Source: Sulfurimonas hydrogeniphila
GTDB lineage: Bacteria > Campylobacterota > Campylobacteria > Campylobacterales > Sulfurimonadaceae
Assembly (NCBI RefSeq): GCF_009068765.1
Contig: NZ_CP035534.1
Location: forward strand, 682,001 to 746,000
Length of the DNA: 64,000 bases
Direction: 5' to 3'
The notes beneath the pieces were generated by a model. That model saw nothing but the letters and a program-made list of their open reading frames with translations, made no database searches and was not told where the DNA came from. This document shows positions 20,618 to 29,142 of this stretch, in pieces (position 1 is the first letter of the stretch; each line of letters begins with the position of its first letter). A program made the position numbers and the translations under genes.

Positions 20618-21326
20618 CAACAGCCGTTATTTTTACATAAGTGGCTTTTTGTCACTCTTTCTTTTTGCATTTTTTTTATTCTCATTTCTTTATATGATGT
20701 TTCATGCTTCCAAAACAAAAGCATATGGCTATAAAAAAGAAAATTATATTTCTGTTTCAATTAATGTCACAAATACAAAGCACCCGATGAAAAAGAAAAG
20801 TTCCAAAACAGTTCCCGCAACTAAAAAAGTTGTAAAAAACATAGATATCAATAATCTGTTCAGTGATGTATGGACAAAAAAAATAGACAACAATGTAAAA
20901 AAAGTTAAAAAAACTGACAATAATAGACGGATAGAACAGATTACAAGAAAAATCAGGCCCACAAAACAAGAAGACAGAGAGTCTGTCACACAAAAGATCA
21001 GTACACTTCAGGCAAGTCATGACCCGTCAAAAAGTGAAGCAACATCTGCTGCGAATGAAGTTAATGAATATTTGGCTAAAATTCAGGATATTGTTTATCA
21101 ACATTTTAATGTGCCGCAAAACAGTGAGGGCAACAGTGTAAAAACAGTAATCGAACTTGACCCTTTTGGTAAACTTATTGATTTTAGAATACTGAGTTAT
21201 TCTAAGAATGAAGCACTCAATGAAGAAGCAGACAGGATTAAAGAACGATTAAAAGATGTTGTATTTCCTGTTAACCCGAAAAACAGACCGAGCAGAACGA
21301 TTGTTATATTAATTTCTAAGGAGTAG
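20610..21326 (+). CDS. tolA: TolA/TonB-like energy-transducing protein
   Basis: A 238-residue protein with an N-terminal membrane anchor (about 10-32), a Lys-rich flexible linker (about 50-145) and a C-terminal TolA/TonB-type domain (NEYLAKIQDIVYQHFNVP ... TIVILISK). The layout and its position between tolR and tolB fit TolA, which links the TolQR motor to Pal. Sequence alone cannot exclude service to TonB-dependent receptors such as the one at 29143. Confidence 0.82.
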   Translation: MDNNSRYFYISGFLSLFLFAFFLFSFLYMMFHASKTKAYGYKKENYISVSINVTNTKHPMKKKSSKTVPATKKVVKNIDINNLFSDVWTKKIDNNVKKVKKTDNNRRIEQITRKIRPTKQEDRESVTQKISTLQASHDPSKSEATSAANEVNEYLAKIQDIVYQHFNVPQNSEGNSVKTVIELDPFGKLIDFRILSYSKNEALNEEADRIKERLKDVVFPVNPKNRPSRTIVILISKE

Positions 21327-21329
21327 ATT

Positions 21330-22580
21330 TTGAAAATATTTTTTTCTTTGTTCATTTTAATCAGCCTTGCTTTTGCAGGTGATGCAACTATAGAAGTAGT
21401 GAAAAAAGCAGACTCTTTGCCTTCCTTGGCAGTTGAAGATGCGTCGATCAGCTATAATGACACATTTAAGCTGCGTTTTTTTAAAGCTTTGATAGCAGAT
21501 TTAAATGTTATTTCTTTATTTAATGTTGACAGACATCACAGGTTTGCCGATTTTGATGATACAAATGTACTTGTTGCCAATAAAGATATGAATTATGTTT
21601 TGCGCTATAAACTGTTTGAGGATGACAACAAAGCTTTAAATATTGAAATGACTCTGTTTCACCAAAATGAAGTAGTCTTTTCAAAACGATACAGAGTAAA
21701 CAACAAAAAAATCTATATGTTTATATCTCATGCAATGGCTTATGATATCAATGAGTTTATGGGTGAACCTTCTGTTGGATGGATGAAGAGAAAAGTTATA
21801 TTTTCCCGTATAGTTGCGCCTAAAAAAAGTGAAATCATTATTGCGGACTATACACTCTCTTACCAGCATGTAATCATCTCAGGCGGATTGAATATCTTTC
21901 CAAAATGGGCGAACAAAGCACAGACCGCATTTTATTATACATCTTTGGATTCTTTTGAACCTACTTTGAAATATGTTGACATTAAAACTGCAAAAGTGAA
22001 AAACATTATATCTTCTGACGGGATGATGGTATGTTCAGATGTCAGCGAAGACGGAAAAAAGCTGCTGCTCACAATGGCAAGAGACGGTCAGCCGGATATT
22101 TATCTTTACAATACAGAGACAAAAAAATATAAAAGAATTACCACATACAGCGGAATAGATGTGAACGGACAGTTTATGGGAGATGATAAAATTATTTTTA
22201 TTTCATCCCGTTTAGGCTATCCCAATGTGTTTTCCAAAAGATTGGACAACGGGCTTGTGGAACAGCTGGTCTATTACGGAAAAGCAAACTCTTCATGCAG
22301 TGCGCAAGGACATTATGTAGTCTATGAGGCCCGTGAGAGTTCAAATGCTTTTAGTGCAAATACATTTAATCTGCATCTTATCTCCACAGAGACCGATTTT
22401 ATTCGCAGGCTCACTGCGACAGGAGTGAATGAGTTTCCAAGGTTTTCCAAAGACGGTGATGCGATTATATTTATAAAAAACTACAAATCGCAAAGTGCCA
22501 TTGGCATTATTCGGCTGATGCACAATAAAAACTATCTTTTTCCTCTAAAATCAGGAAAAATACAATCTATGGACTGGTAA
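21330..22580 (+). CDS. tolB: TolB periplasmic beta-propeller protein
   Basis: A 416-residue exported protein: signal peptide (IFFSLFILISLAFA), an N-terminal alpha/beta domain to about residue 160, and a six-bladed propeller of WD40-like TolB repeats (DGMMVCSDVSEDGKKLLLTM, GVNEFPRFSKDGDAIIF). Start is TTG 21330 after AAGGAG. It interacts with Pal in outer-membrane constriction. Confidence 0.93.
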   Translation: MKIFFSLFILISLAFAGDATIEVVKKADSLPSLAVEDASISYNDTFKLRFFKALIADLNVISLFNVDRHHRFADFDDTNVLVANKDMNYVLRYKLFEDDNKALNIEMTLFHQNEVVFSKRYRVNNKKIYMFISHAMAYDINEFMGEPSVGWMKRKVIFSRIVAPKKSEIIIADYTLSYQHVIISGGLNIFPKWANKAQTAFYYTSLDSFEPTLKYVDIKTAKVKNIISSDGMMVCSDVSEDGKKLLLTMARDGQPDIYLYNTETKKYKRITTYSGIDVNGQFMGDDKIIFISSRLGYPNVFSKRLDNGLVEQLVYYGKANSSCSAQGHYVVYEARESSNAFSANTFNLHLISTETDFIRRLTATGVNEFPRFSKDGDAIIFIKNYKSQSAIGIIRLMHNKNYLFPLKSGKIQSMDW

Positions 22581-22616
22581 AGTTTTAAGTGTTCATCACT
22601 TATTACATTTTTTTGG

Positions 22617-22622
22617 TATAAT
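22617..22622 (+). promoter_or_regulatory. pal promoter -10 box
   Basis: TATAAT in TTTTTTTGGTATAATATATC, 31 bases before pal. It gives pal-cpoB a promoter independent of the upstream atp-tol transcript. Confidence 0.6.
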
Positions 22623-22652
22623 ATATCAATTTTAAAAGCAAGGAAATAAATA

Positions 22653-23210
22653 ATGAAAAGTATAGTTCTTTCAAGTGTTGTAGTAGCACTTTTGGTTTTC
22701 AGTGGTTGTAGTACAAAAGAACCGGCAGTCGACACAAAGACTGAAGAAGTCACAGCACCGGTAGCACAAGAAGTTGAAGAAGTGATGACTGAAACTGTGA
22801 CAGGTGAAAATGCGGAAATTAGTTCATCTTCAAATACACTCAACAGCAATCAGTTAAGTGCCAGTGCAATTGAATCAAAATTCCCTACAGTCTATTTTGA
22901 TTTTGACAAGTATAACATTAGACCTGACATGCAGGAGAAAGTGGATACTGCAGCAGAACTTGGAAAAACTACTGCAAAGTCTTTTAATATAAAACTTGAA
23001 GGCAACTGTGATGAGTGGGGAAGTGATGAGTACAATTTTGCACTTGGACTCAAACGTGCAAACAGTGTAAAAAAAGCTTTGGTTGCCGAGGGCATTGACG
23101 CTTCTCGTATTTCTATGGTCAGTTACGGAGAGAGTAATCCTGTATGTACTGAGCACACAAGAGAATGCTGGGCTAAAAACCGTCGTGTAAATTTCAAACT
23201 TTTACCATAA
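22653..23210 (+). CDS. pal: Peptidoglycan-associated lipoprotein Pal
   Basis: A 185-residue outer-membrane lipoprotein with lipobox FSGC (Cys20), a disordered acidic linker, and a C-terminal OmpA-like domain that binds diaminopimelate in peptidoglycan: VYFDFDKYNIRPD, GNCDEWGSDEYNFALGLKRA and WAKNRRVNF. It is the outer-membrane end of the Tol-Pal system. Confidence 0.96.
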   Translation: MKSIVLSSVVVALLVFSGCSTKEPAVDTKTEEVTAPVAQEVEEVMTETVTGENAEISSSSNTLNSNQLSASAIESKFPTVYFDFDKYNIRPDMQEKVDTAAELGKTTAKSFNIKLEGNCDEWGSDEYNFALGLKRANSVKKALVAEGIDASRISMVSYGESNPVCTEHTRECWAKNRRVNFKLLP

Positions 23211-23219
23211 GTTTTATAG

Positions 23220-24125
23220 ATGAAAAGTAATATACGCACTTTATTACTTCTTACTTTTGTCTCTTCTTTATCGTTTGCTTCTGAACCTTCTGCGTTCGGA
23301 GCAGGCGACTTGACCGCACCGACACCCTACGGACTTACTCAAAGTGAAAAAGTTATTTTGCAAACAAAAGATACTTTAAAAAAAGTTGCCATAAATACAA
23401 AATCACAAGCCAGCAAACTTGATTCATTGCGCGAAAGGGTAGACGGTATACAAAGTGTTGTAGAGAATCTGAGTGTACGCTCTCATGAAAATAAGCGAGA
23501 ATTACAAAAATTCAAAGAGCAAAACAGAGTAAATCTTGACAATATTCATGAGTTTCAAACCAGGCTGGCTGAAAAAGTACAGAAGAATCAGGATGAGATA
23601 GCAAAACTGCAAACTATGATCTTTGAGCTTTCAAAAGTCGTAGATAAAATAAATGCTCAGTATGTAAGCAAAGATACATTCAATACTCTTGTAAAAGATA
23701 TCAATGATTTTAAAACATTGATTGCAAAAGAGATGCAGTCTAGAAAAAACAGTGTGAAACCGGGCAAAATAAGCAGTGCGCAGTTATACAACCAGGCAAA
23801 AGCAAATTTTGACAAAAGATACTATACAAAAGCGATTCAAAACTATAAAGAACTCATTAAAAGAAAATACAAACCGGCCTATGCACATTATATGATAGGT
23901 GAGATGAACTTTAAAAGAAAAAATTATGCAGAGGCAATTTCATATTTTAAAAAAAGTGCTTCTTTGTATGACAAAGCTTCGTATATGCCAAAACTGTTGT
24001 TACATACTGCAATTGCGATGGATAAAACAGGAGACAAGGCACATGCAAAGGCATTTTACAATGCTGTAATTGCAAAATATCCTCATTCAAAAGAGGCAAA
24101 AGAGGCTAAGAAACATTTAGACTAA
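23220..24125 (+). CDS. cpoB: Tol-Pal system coordinator CpoB (YbgF)
   Basis: A 301-residue periplasmic protein: signal peptide ending near SFAS, a coiled coil (about 45-160; SKLDSLRERVDGIQ, NQDEIAKLQTM) that trimerises in the family, then C-terminal TPR repeats (AQLYNQAKANFDKRYYTKAI, AHYMIGEMNFKRKNYAEAI). It lies nine bases after pal, as in most tol-pal operons. It is expected to coordinate constriction with peptidoglycan synthesis. Confidence 0.92.
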   Translation: MKSNIRTLLLLTFVSSLSFASEPSAFGAGDLTAPTPYGLTQSEKVILQTKDTLKKVAINTKSQASKLDSLRERVDGIQSVVENLSVRSHENKRELQKFKEQNRVNLDNIHEFQTRLAEKVQKNQDEIAKLQTMIFELSKVVDKINAQYVSKDTFNTLVKDINDFKTLIAKEMQSRKNSVKPGKISSAQLYNQAKANFDKRYYTKAIQNYKELIKRKYKPAYAHYMIGEMNFKRKNYAEAISYFKKSASLYDKASYMPKLLLHTAIAMDKTGDKAHAKAFYNAVIAKYPHSKEAKEAKKHLD

Positions 24126-24200
24126 ACTGGGGTAAAAGATGCTTTTCAGCAATAATATAGATTATTATGATAAAATCCCAAAAAAATAAAAGGTAAAATA

Positions 24201-24725
24201 ATGGCAATTCAAGACAATCAAATTGTATCAATGGAATATGAAGTACGTGATGGCGATCAAATCGTAGACAGTAACAAAGGTGGAGCTCCATTGGTATTTA
24301 TGTTCGGAAAAGGACAAATTATTCCAGGACTTGAAAACGGAATCAAAGATATGAATACAGGTGACAAAGCTGACATTTTAGTTAAAGCAGCAGATGCCTA
24401 TGGTGAATATAATGCAGATGCAACGCAAGAGGTTCCAAAAGAGCAGTTTGCCGGAATTGATTTAACTGAGGGCATGACTCTTTACGGTCAGGGTGAAGAT
24501 GGCGGAACTGTGCAGGTTATAGTGAAAGAAATCAAAGATGATACTGTTGTCATTGATTTTAATCATCCTCTTGCCGGAAAAGATTTAATGTTCACTGTTG
24601 CCATTAACAATGTAAGAGATGCCTCTGCTGAAGAAGCAATGACTGGTGTTCCGGAAGAAAACAAACCTTCTGATGAAGAGGGTTGTTGTGGAACAGGTGG
24701 CGGCAGCGGTTGTGGATGTAACTAA
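24201..24725 (+). CDS. slyD: SlyD-type FKBP peptidyl-prolyl isomerase
   Basis: A 174-residue two-domain protein: the FKBP domain is interrupted by an insert-in-flap chaperone domain (about 70-130), the SlyD layout. FGKGQIIPGLENGI is the family signature. The C-terminus is not His-rich as in E. coli but ends in a short Cys/Gly tail (six Cys/Gly-rich residues pairs including CC and CGCN), likely for metal binding. Its 3' end overlaps the next gene's start. Confidence 0.92.
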   Translation: MAIQDNQIVSMEYEVRDGDQIVDSNKGGAPLVFMFGKGQIIPGLENGIKDMNTGDKADILVKAADAYGEYNADATQEVPKEQFAGIDLTEGMTLYGQGEDGGTVQVIVKEIKDDTVVIDFNHPLAGKDLMFTVAINNVRDASAEEAMTGVPEENKPSDEEGCCGTGGGSGCGCN

Positions 24726-25476
24726 ATTTCTAACTGCCTGTGAGGCTTCCTCCCAGGCTAAAAAGACAGCGACTCTTTTAAAAACACTTACGGTAAATGC
24801 ACTTATTACAGGTGAACACGGTGTTGGAAAAAAGACCTTGGCTTCTTTTATTCTCCCTGATGCATTTATAATTGACGCATCTAATTTTGATGAGCTGCTT
24901 CTTTCGTTAGAAAACACACAAGCTATCATAATCACAAATCTTGACAATTCACCCAATATTGAACGTTTGGTACAGGCTGTAAAAGAAAACAATGTAAGAG
25001 TTATAGCAACGGCAAAAGACTCTTTTTCCCACCGGGCAATTGATGAACTTTTCAGTGTGAAGTTTAATATTCCTCCTTTACGAGAGAGAATGGAAGATGT
25101 CAAAGCATTAATCGAAAAGTTTGTGAGCGAAGCTATTGTGTTATTTGGTGAGTGCAGTAACTTTGACGTAAGTAATTTTAAGCCTGATTTGTCCCAAAAT
25201 GCCATCTCTTTAAAAAGACAGGTGATGATAAATTATTTACTTCAAGATATTCAAGACAGTGAGCTAATGGACATTATTGAACATTATCTTTACGACAAAC
25301 TTGGTTCTAAGAGTGATTACAGAAACTATTTGTATCTTTATGAAGTACCGCTTCTCAAAGCAGGTCTGCATAAGTTTAAATCACAGGTACAGTTAGCTGA
25401 AAGTCTGGGTTTAAACAGAAACACATTACGAAAAAAGATAACAGAAAATAAAAAATATATAGAAGGAAAAATATGA
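24712..25476 (+). CDS. AAA/Fis-type protein resembling a reduced sigma-54 activator
   Basis: About 254 residues from GTG 24712 (longer frames run inside slyD). A P-loop-like GEHGVGKK and a short AAA core (AIIITNLDNS at the Walker B position, with no DE pair; NIPPLRERMEDVKALI at the sensor region) resemble sigma-54 activators, but there is no GAFTGA loop for contacting sigma-54. The C-terminus is a Fis-type helix-turn-helix (QVQLAESLGLNRNTLRKKI). It is probably a DNA-binding regulator that has lost remodelling activity. It overlaps slyD by 14 bases and fabD by four. Confidence 0.75.
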   Translation: MDVTKFLTACEASSQAKKTATLLKTLTVNALITGEHGVGKKTLASFILPDAFIIDASNFDELLLSLENTQAIIITNLDNSPNIERLVQAVKENNVRVIATAKDSFSHRAIDELFSVKFNIPPLRERMEDVKALIEKFVSEAIVLFGECSNFDVSNFKPDLSQNAISLKRQVMINYLLQDIQDSELMDIIEHYLYDKLGSKSDYRNYLYLYEVPLLKAGLHKFKSQVQLAESLGLNRNTLRKKITENKKYIEGKI

Positions 25477-26411
25477 AAAAAATAGCTATGATATTTGCAG
25501 GACAGGGTTCTCAGGCAGTTGGTATGGGAAAAGATTTTTATGAAAATTCTGAAACTGCACGCGAAATGTTTGATAAAGCCGGTGAAAGAATCGGTGTGGA
25601 TTTTAAAGAACTTATTTTTGAAGAAAATGAAAAACTGGGACAGACGGCCTATACACAGCCGGCAATTTTACTTGTTCAGATGATAGCATACAGACTTTTC
25701 AAAGAGGCCTGTCCCGACACTAAAGCCGAACTTTTTTTAGGACACTCTCTGGGTGAGTTTTCTGCTTTATGTGCAGCAGGTGCCATTGATTATGTAGATG
25801 CCGTAGAACTTGTGCATAAACGCGGTGCTTTTATGCAAGAAGCCTGTGAAGGAAAAAATGCCGGTATGATGGCAATTGTCGGCCTTGATGACGCAAGTGT
25901 GGAAAAAATCTGCAGTGATGCACAAAACGAAGGCAAACAGGTATGGCCTGCCAACTATAACCAGGACGGACAACTTGTAGTTGCGGGAAATAAAGAAGAC
26001 CTGGCATCACTGGAGCAGACTTTTAAAGAAGCAGGAGCAAAACGAGTCTTGCTTTTAAATATGTCTGTTGCATCACACTGTGATATACTGGCACCTGCAC
26101 AGGAATCTCTTGCCGAAATTATGCAAACACAGATACAAGAGAATTTTGAAGCCCCTGTGATTTCAAATGTTACAACAAAACCCTACAGTACAAAAGCGGA
26201 AGCAGTTGACCTTTTAAAAGAGCAGCTTGTAAAACCGGTAAAATACAAACAGTCAATTCAGGCAATAGCGCCTGAAGTTGACCTGGCCATAGAATTTGGC
26301 AACGGAGTTGTACTAAAAGGTCTTAACAGAAGAATTGCAAAAGAGTTGAAAACACTCAATATATCAGATATGGCATCATTACAAAAAGTGAAAGAGGAAA
26401 TTTGCTCTTAA
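25473..26411 (+). CDS. fabD: Malonyl-CoA:ACP transacylase
   Basis: Loads malonyl groups on acyl carrier protein for fatty acid synthesis. The 312 residues show IFAGQGSQ at the start, the catalytic serine in GHSLGEFSAL and VASHCDILAP with the catalytic histidine. The start overlaps the upstream stop. Confidence 0.96.
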   Translation: MKKIAMIFAGQGSQAVGMGKDFYENSETAREMFDKAGERIGVDFKELIFEENEKLGQTAYTQPAILLVQMIAYRLFKEACPDTKAELFLGHSLGEFSALCAAGAIDYVDAVELVHKRGAFMQEACEGKNAGMMAIVGLDDASVEKICSDAQNEGKQVWPANYNQDGQLVVAGNKEDLASLEQTFKEAGAKRVLLLNMSVASHCDILAPAQESLAEIMQTQIQENFEAPVISNVTTKPYSTKAEAVDLLKEQLVKPVKYKQSIQAIAPEVDLAIEFGNGVVLKGLNRRIAKELKTLNISDMASLQKVKEEICS

Positions 26412-26412
26412 T

Positions 26413-27135
26413 ATGAGAGTCACACTTGCACAAACTTCACCGAAGTTAAACCGTACAAATATTACCGAGGCAGTTGTCTGGATAAATGATGTCAAAGAAA
26501 GTTCAGATCTTATAGTCTTTCCTGAACTCTCTTTAAGTGGGTATTTGCTTCAGGATAAACTTTTTGAAGATGCCTATTTGCTTGAAGAACTGAGTGTTTT
26601 TGAAGAGTTGAGCAAAGATATTGATATTGTTGTCGGCGCAGCACTCAAAGACGGGAATGTTTTTAGAAATACAGCACTGTACTACAGCGGCGGAAAACTT
26701 CTCTCCAAACATATAAAAGTACACCTGCCAAATTACGGAATGTTTGAAGAAGCACGCTATTTTGAAGGCGGTGACAGATTTGAATCATTTGTTGTGGGGA
26801 GAAAAAAAGTTTCGATGCTCATCTGTGAGGATTTGTGGCATACCAGTGTGCATGAAGAACTCACCAGCCTTGATCCGGACTTGATTATCGTTCTTGTGGC
26901 ATCCCCTGCTCGCGGATTTAATGAAAAATCTTTGGATATTCAAGACAAATGGTATGGAATTATCAGCAATGTTGCAAAAGAGTGCCGTGCAGAGCTTCTT
27001 TTTGTCAACCGTGTGGGATTTGAAGACGGACTTGGCTTTTGGGGCGGAAGCTGTATCGTTCAAAAAGAGGGCAAAAGAGTGCATCAGTTGCCACTGTTTG
27101 AAAAATCAATACAGACATTTACAATCGAGGAATAA
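26413..27135 (+). CDS. Nitrilase-superfamily amidohydrolase
   Basis: A 240-residue C-N hydrolase with the Glu-Lys-Cys triad: Glu in FPELSLSGY (about residue 38), Lys in KVHLPNYGMF and Cys in CEDLWH. The single-domain form resembles N-carbamoylputrescine amidase or omega-amidase-like enzymes and the glutaminase domain of NAD synthetase. The substrate cannot be assigned from the sequence. It lies one base after fabD and two before mtnN. Confidence 0.82.
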   Translation: MRVTLAQTSPKLNRTNITEAVVWINDVKESSDLIVFPELSLSGYLLQDKLFEDAYLLEELSVFEELSKDIDIVVGAALKDGNVFRNTALYYSGGKLLSKHIKVHLPNYGMFEEARYFEGGDRFESFVVGRKKVSMLICEDLWHTSVHEELTSLDPDLIIVLVASPARGFNEKSLDIQDKWYGIISNVAKECRAELLFVNRVGFEDGLGFWGGSCIVQKEGKRVHQLPLFEKSIQTFTIEE

Positions 27136-27137
27136 AT

Positions 27138-27830
27138 ATGACAATAGCAATAATGGGTGCAATGCCTGAAGAAATCGCACCGATTTTAGAAAAATTAGGT
27201 GAATACAAAGCGACTGTATATGCAGGAAACAAATATTATGAAGCAAATTACAAAGGCACAGATCTTGTCATAGCCTATTCAAAAATAGGAAAAGTATTTT
27301 CAACATTGACGGCAACCACCATGTGTGAACATTTTGGAGCGCAAAAACTTCTGTTTTCAGGTGTTGCCGGAGCAATATCGCCAAAGCTAAAAGTAGGAGA
27401 TTTGATTGTAGCTACAAAACTTGCCCAACACGATCTTGATATTACAGCCTTTGGACATCCTTTTGGATATGTGCCAGAGGGTGCTGTTTATGTTGAAGCA
27501 GACAAAGAACTGACAGCCCTGTCAAAAGAGGTTGCAAAAGAGATGGGCAAAAATGTCCAAGAAGGTATTATTGCAACGGGTGATCAGTTTGTAGCAGATG
27601 AAAAAAGAAAAAACTGGATTGGAGAGACGTTTCATGCAGATGCACTGGAAATGGAAGGGGCAAGTGTCGCTGTTGTATGTGATGCTTTGGATGTGCCTTT
27701 TTTTATTCTTCGTGCAATAAGTGATGCGGCAGACATGGATGCAAGTTTTTCTTTTGATGAGTTTTTAGAGACCAGTGCCGTGGAATCCGCTGAATTTATT
27801 ATGAAAATGGTTGATAAACTTGTCGGTTAA
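27138..27830 (+). CDS. mtnN: 5'-methylthioadenosine/S-adenosylhomocysteine nucleosidase
   Basis: A 230-residue nucleosidase of normal length. Motifs: IMGAMPEEIAPI at the start, GVAGAISPKLKVGDLIVAT, ATGDQFV, and the purine-binding EMEGASVAVVC followed by RAISDAADM. In Campylobacterota this enzyme also cleaves 6-amino-6-deoxyfutalosine for menaquinone synthesis, a likely second role here. Confidence 0.94.
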   Translation: MTIAIMGAMPEEIAPILEKLGEYKATVYAGNKYYEANYKGTDLVIAYSKIGKVFSTLTATTMCEHFGAQKLLFSGVAGAISPKLKVGDLIVATKLAQHDLDITAFGHPFGYVPEGAVYVEADKELTALSKEVAKEMGKNVQEGIIATGDQFVADEKRKNWIGETFHADALEMEGASVAVVCDALDVPFFILRAISDAADMDASFSFDEFLETSAVESAEFIMKMVDKLVG

Positions 27831-28569
27831 ACTTTCCAAAAAAATTATGTCAAAACTCGGTAAAACAAATGCCAAGTTTTCCTTGATAGAAGAGGGGGAC
27901 AAAATTCTTGTCGGACTCAGCGGAGGTAAAGACTCTCTGACAATGATTCATGCGATGAAAGAGCAGCAGCGCCGGGCCCCTTTTGCCTTTGATTTTATTG
28001 CCGTTACCGTAAGCTACGGAATGGGTGAAAATTTTGACAAACTCTCCGCACATTGCAGGGAATATGGTATAGAACATATAGTAAAAGAGACCCAGACCTA
28101 TGATTTGGCAAAAGAAAAAATTCGCAAAAATTCTTCCTTTTGCAGCTTTTTTTCCCGTATGCGGCGAGGGTATCTTTACAGTGTTGCCAAAGAACTGGGA
28201 TGTAACAAGGTTGCACTTGGCCATCATATGGATGATGCGGCAGAGAGCTTTTTTATGAATTTTATTTACAATGGACAGATGCGCAGTCTTGCTCCGAAAT
28301 ATACAGCCCAAAACGGGCTTGTTGTGATTCGTCCTCTGATTCAGATGCGTGAACGTCAGCTGCGTGCTTTTGTGGAAGACAACGGCATAGAAGCCATAGG
28401 CGATGAAGCCTGTCCTGCCATGCGTTTTGATGTCAAAATGCCCTATGCAAGAGCACAGATGAAAGAGATGCTCTCATCAATGGAAAAAGAACACCCTCAG
28501 CTTTTTACTTCACTTAATGCCGCTTTTAAAAACATCTCAGTCGATAGTTTTTTTATGAGTGAGGAGTAG
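27820..28569 (+). CDS. ttcA: TtcA-like PP-loop tRNA thiolation protein
   Basis: About 249 residues from TTG 27820 (TTG 27811 is also possible). The ATP pyrophosphatase PP-loop VGLSGGKDSL and GHHMDDAAES match TtcA, which makes 2-thiocytidine at tRNA position 32. In E. coli TtcA an Fe-S cluster is held by a C-x2-C pair and a later Cys. Here the pair reads C-S-F-F, so the second cysteine is missing, while the Cys in DEACPAMR is kept. The function may therefore be modified. The start overlaps the end of mtnN. Confidence 0.8.
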   Translation: MSVKLSKKIMSKLGKTNAKFSLIEEGDKILVGLSGGKDSLTMIHAMKEQQRRAPFAFDFIAVTVSYGMGENFDKLSAHCREYGIEHIVKETQTYDLAKEKIRKNSSFCSFFSRMRRGYLYSVAKELGCNKVALGHHMDDAAESFFMNFIYNGQMRSLAPKYTAQNGLVVIRPLIQMRERQLRAFVEDNGIEAIGDEACPAMRFDVKMPYARAQMKEMLSSMEKEHPQLFTSLNAAFKNISVDSFFMSEE

Positions 28570-29056
28570 CATCTTCATCATAGATTACAATGGTTCCGGC
28601 AATTAAATCATGCAGTCCTCTTTTGTCTTTTCGAAAAGCCACCATCAAAAACCCGAGTCCGAACAACAGTAATGAGGGGATATAGGCCAAAGAACGTGTA
28701 ATCGCCTGTTTGTTGTTTATATCTTTACATGTAAAGGCGTCAACTATCTTTACATGTAGAAATTTTTTCCCGGGGGTCGCTCCGCGCCATTTTTCCCAAA
28801 AAAGAATTGTTACAAGCAAAACTGAAATCTCAAAAACAAATTCCCATGTTAAAGAGGTATGGGGCTGTTGGTCAAGAGCATGTATATTCCCGTTCATTGC
28901 CATTTGAATATTGTTTTGGTACTGTACAAAATCAAACCAGTTGCCATCACTTACAAAATAAATAATGATACCTACAGGCAGAGCCAAAAAGAGCGTATCA
29001 AAAAATGAAGCAAAAAAGCGTATCCAAAACCCTGCATATCTAATATTTTTTTTCAT
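28553..29056 (-). CDS. RDD-family membrane protein
   Basis: A 167-residue protein with the RDD domain: AGFWIRFFASFFDTLFL at the N-terminus, a central transmembrane helix near 75-95 and a C-terminal helix with RSLAYIPSLLLFGLGFLMVAF. Three membrane spans are likely. The function of RDD proteins is mostly unclear; some move ions. It overlaps the end of the convergent ttcA-like gene by 17 bases. It holds palindrome copies at 28725 and (variant) 28750. Confidence 0.8.
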   Translation of the reverse strand: MKKNIRYAGFWIRFFASFFDTLFLALPVGIIIYFVSDGNWFDFVQYQNNIQMAMNGNIHALDQQPHTSLTWEFVFEISVLLVTILFWEKWRGATPGKKFLHVKIVDAFTCKDINNKQAITRSLAYIPSLLLFGLGFLMVAFRKDKRGLHDLIAGTIVIYDEDATPHS

Positions 29057-29142
29057 ACCCTAAAGATAGCGTAAAAAATCTTACTTAATACTAATGTAAC
29101 ACTTTTTCTATACACTTTTACATATTTTGCGGGAGAAATGTA

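Noticed and set aside
29057-29142. Fur box upstream of the TonB-dependent receptor
   Set aside because: The region is A/T-rich, but I see no convincing GATAATGATAATCATTATC-like inverted repeat.
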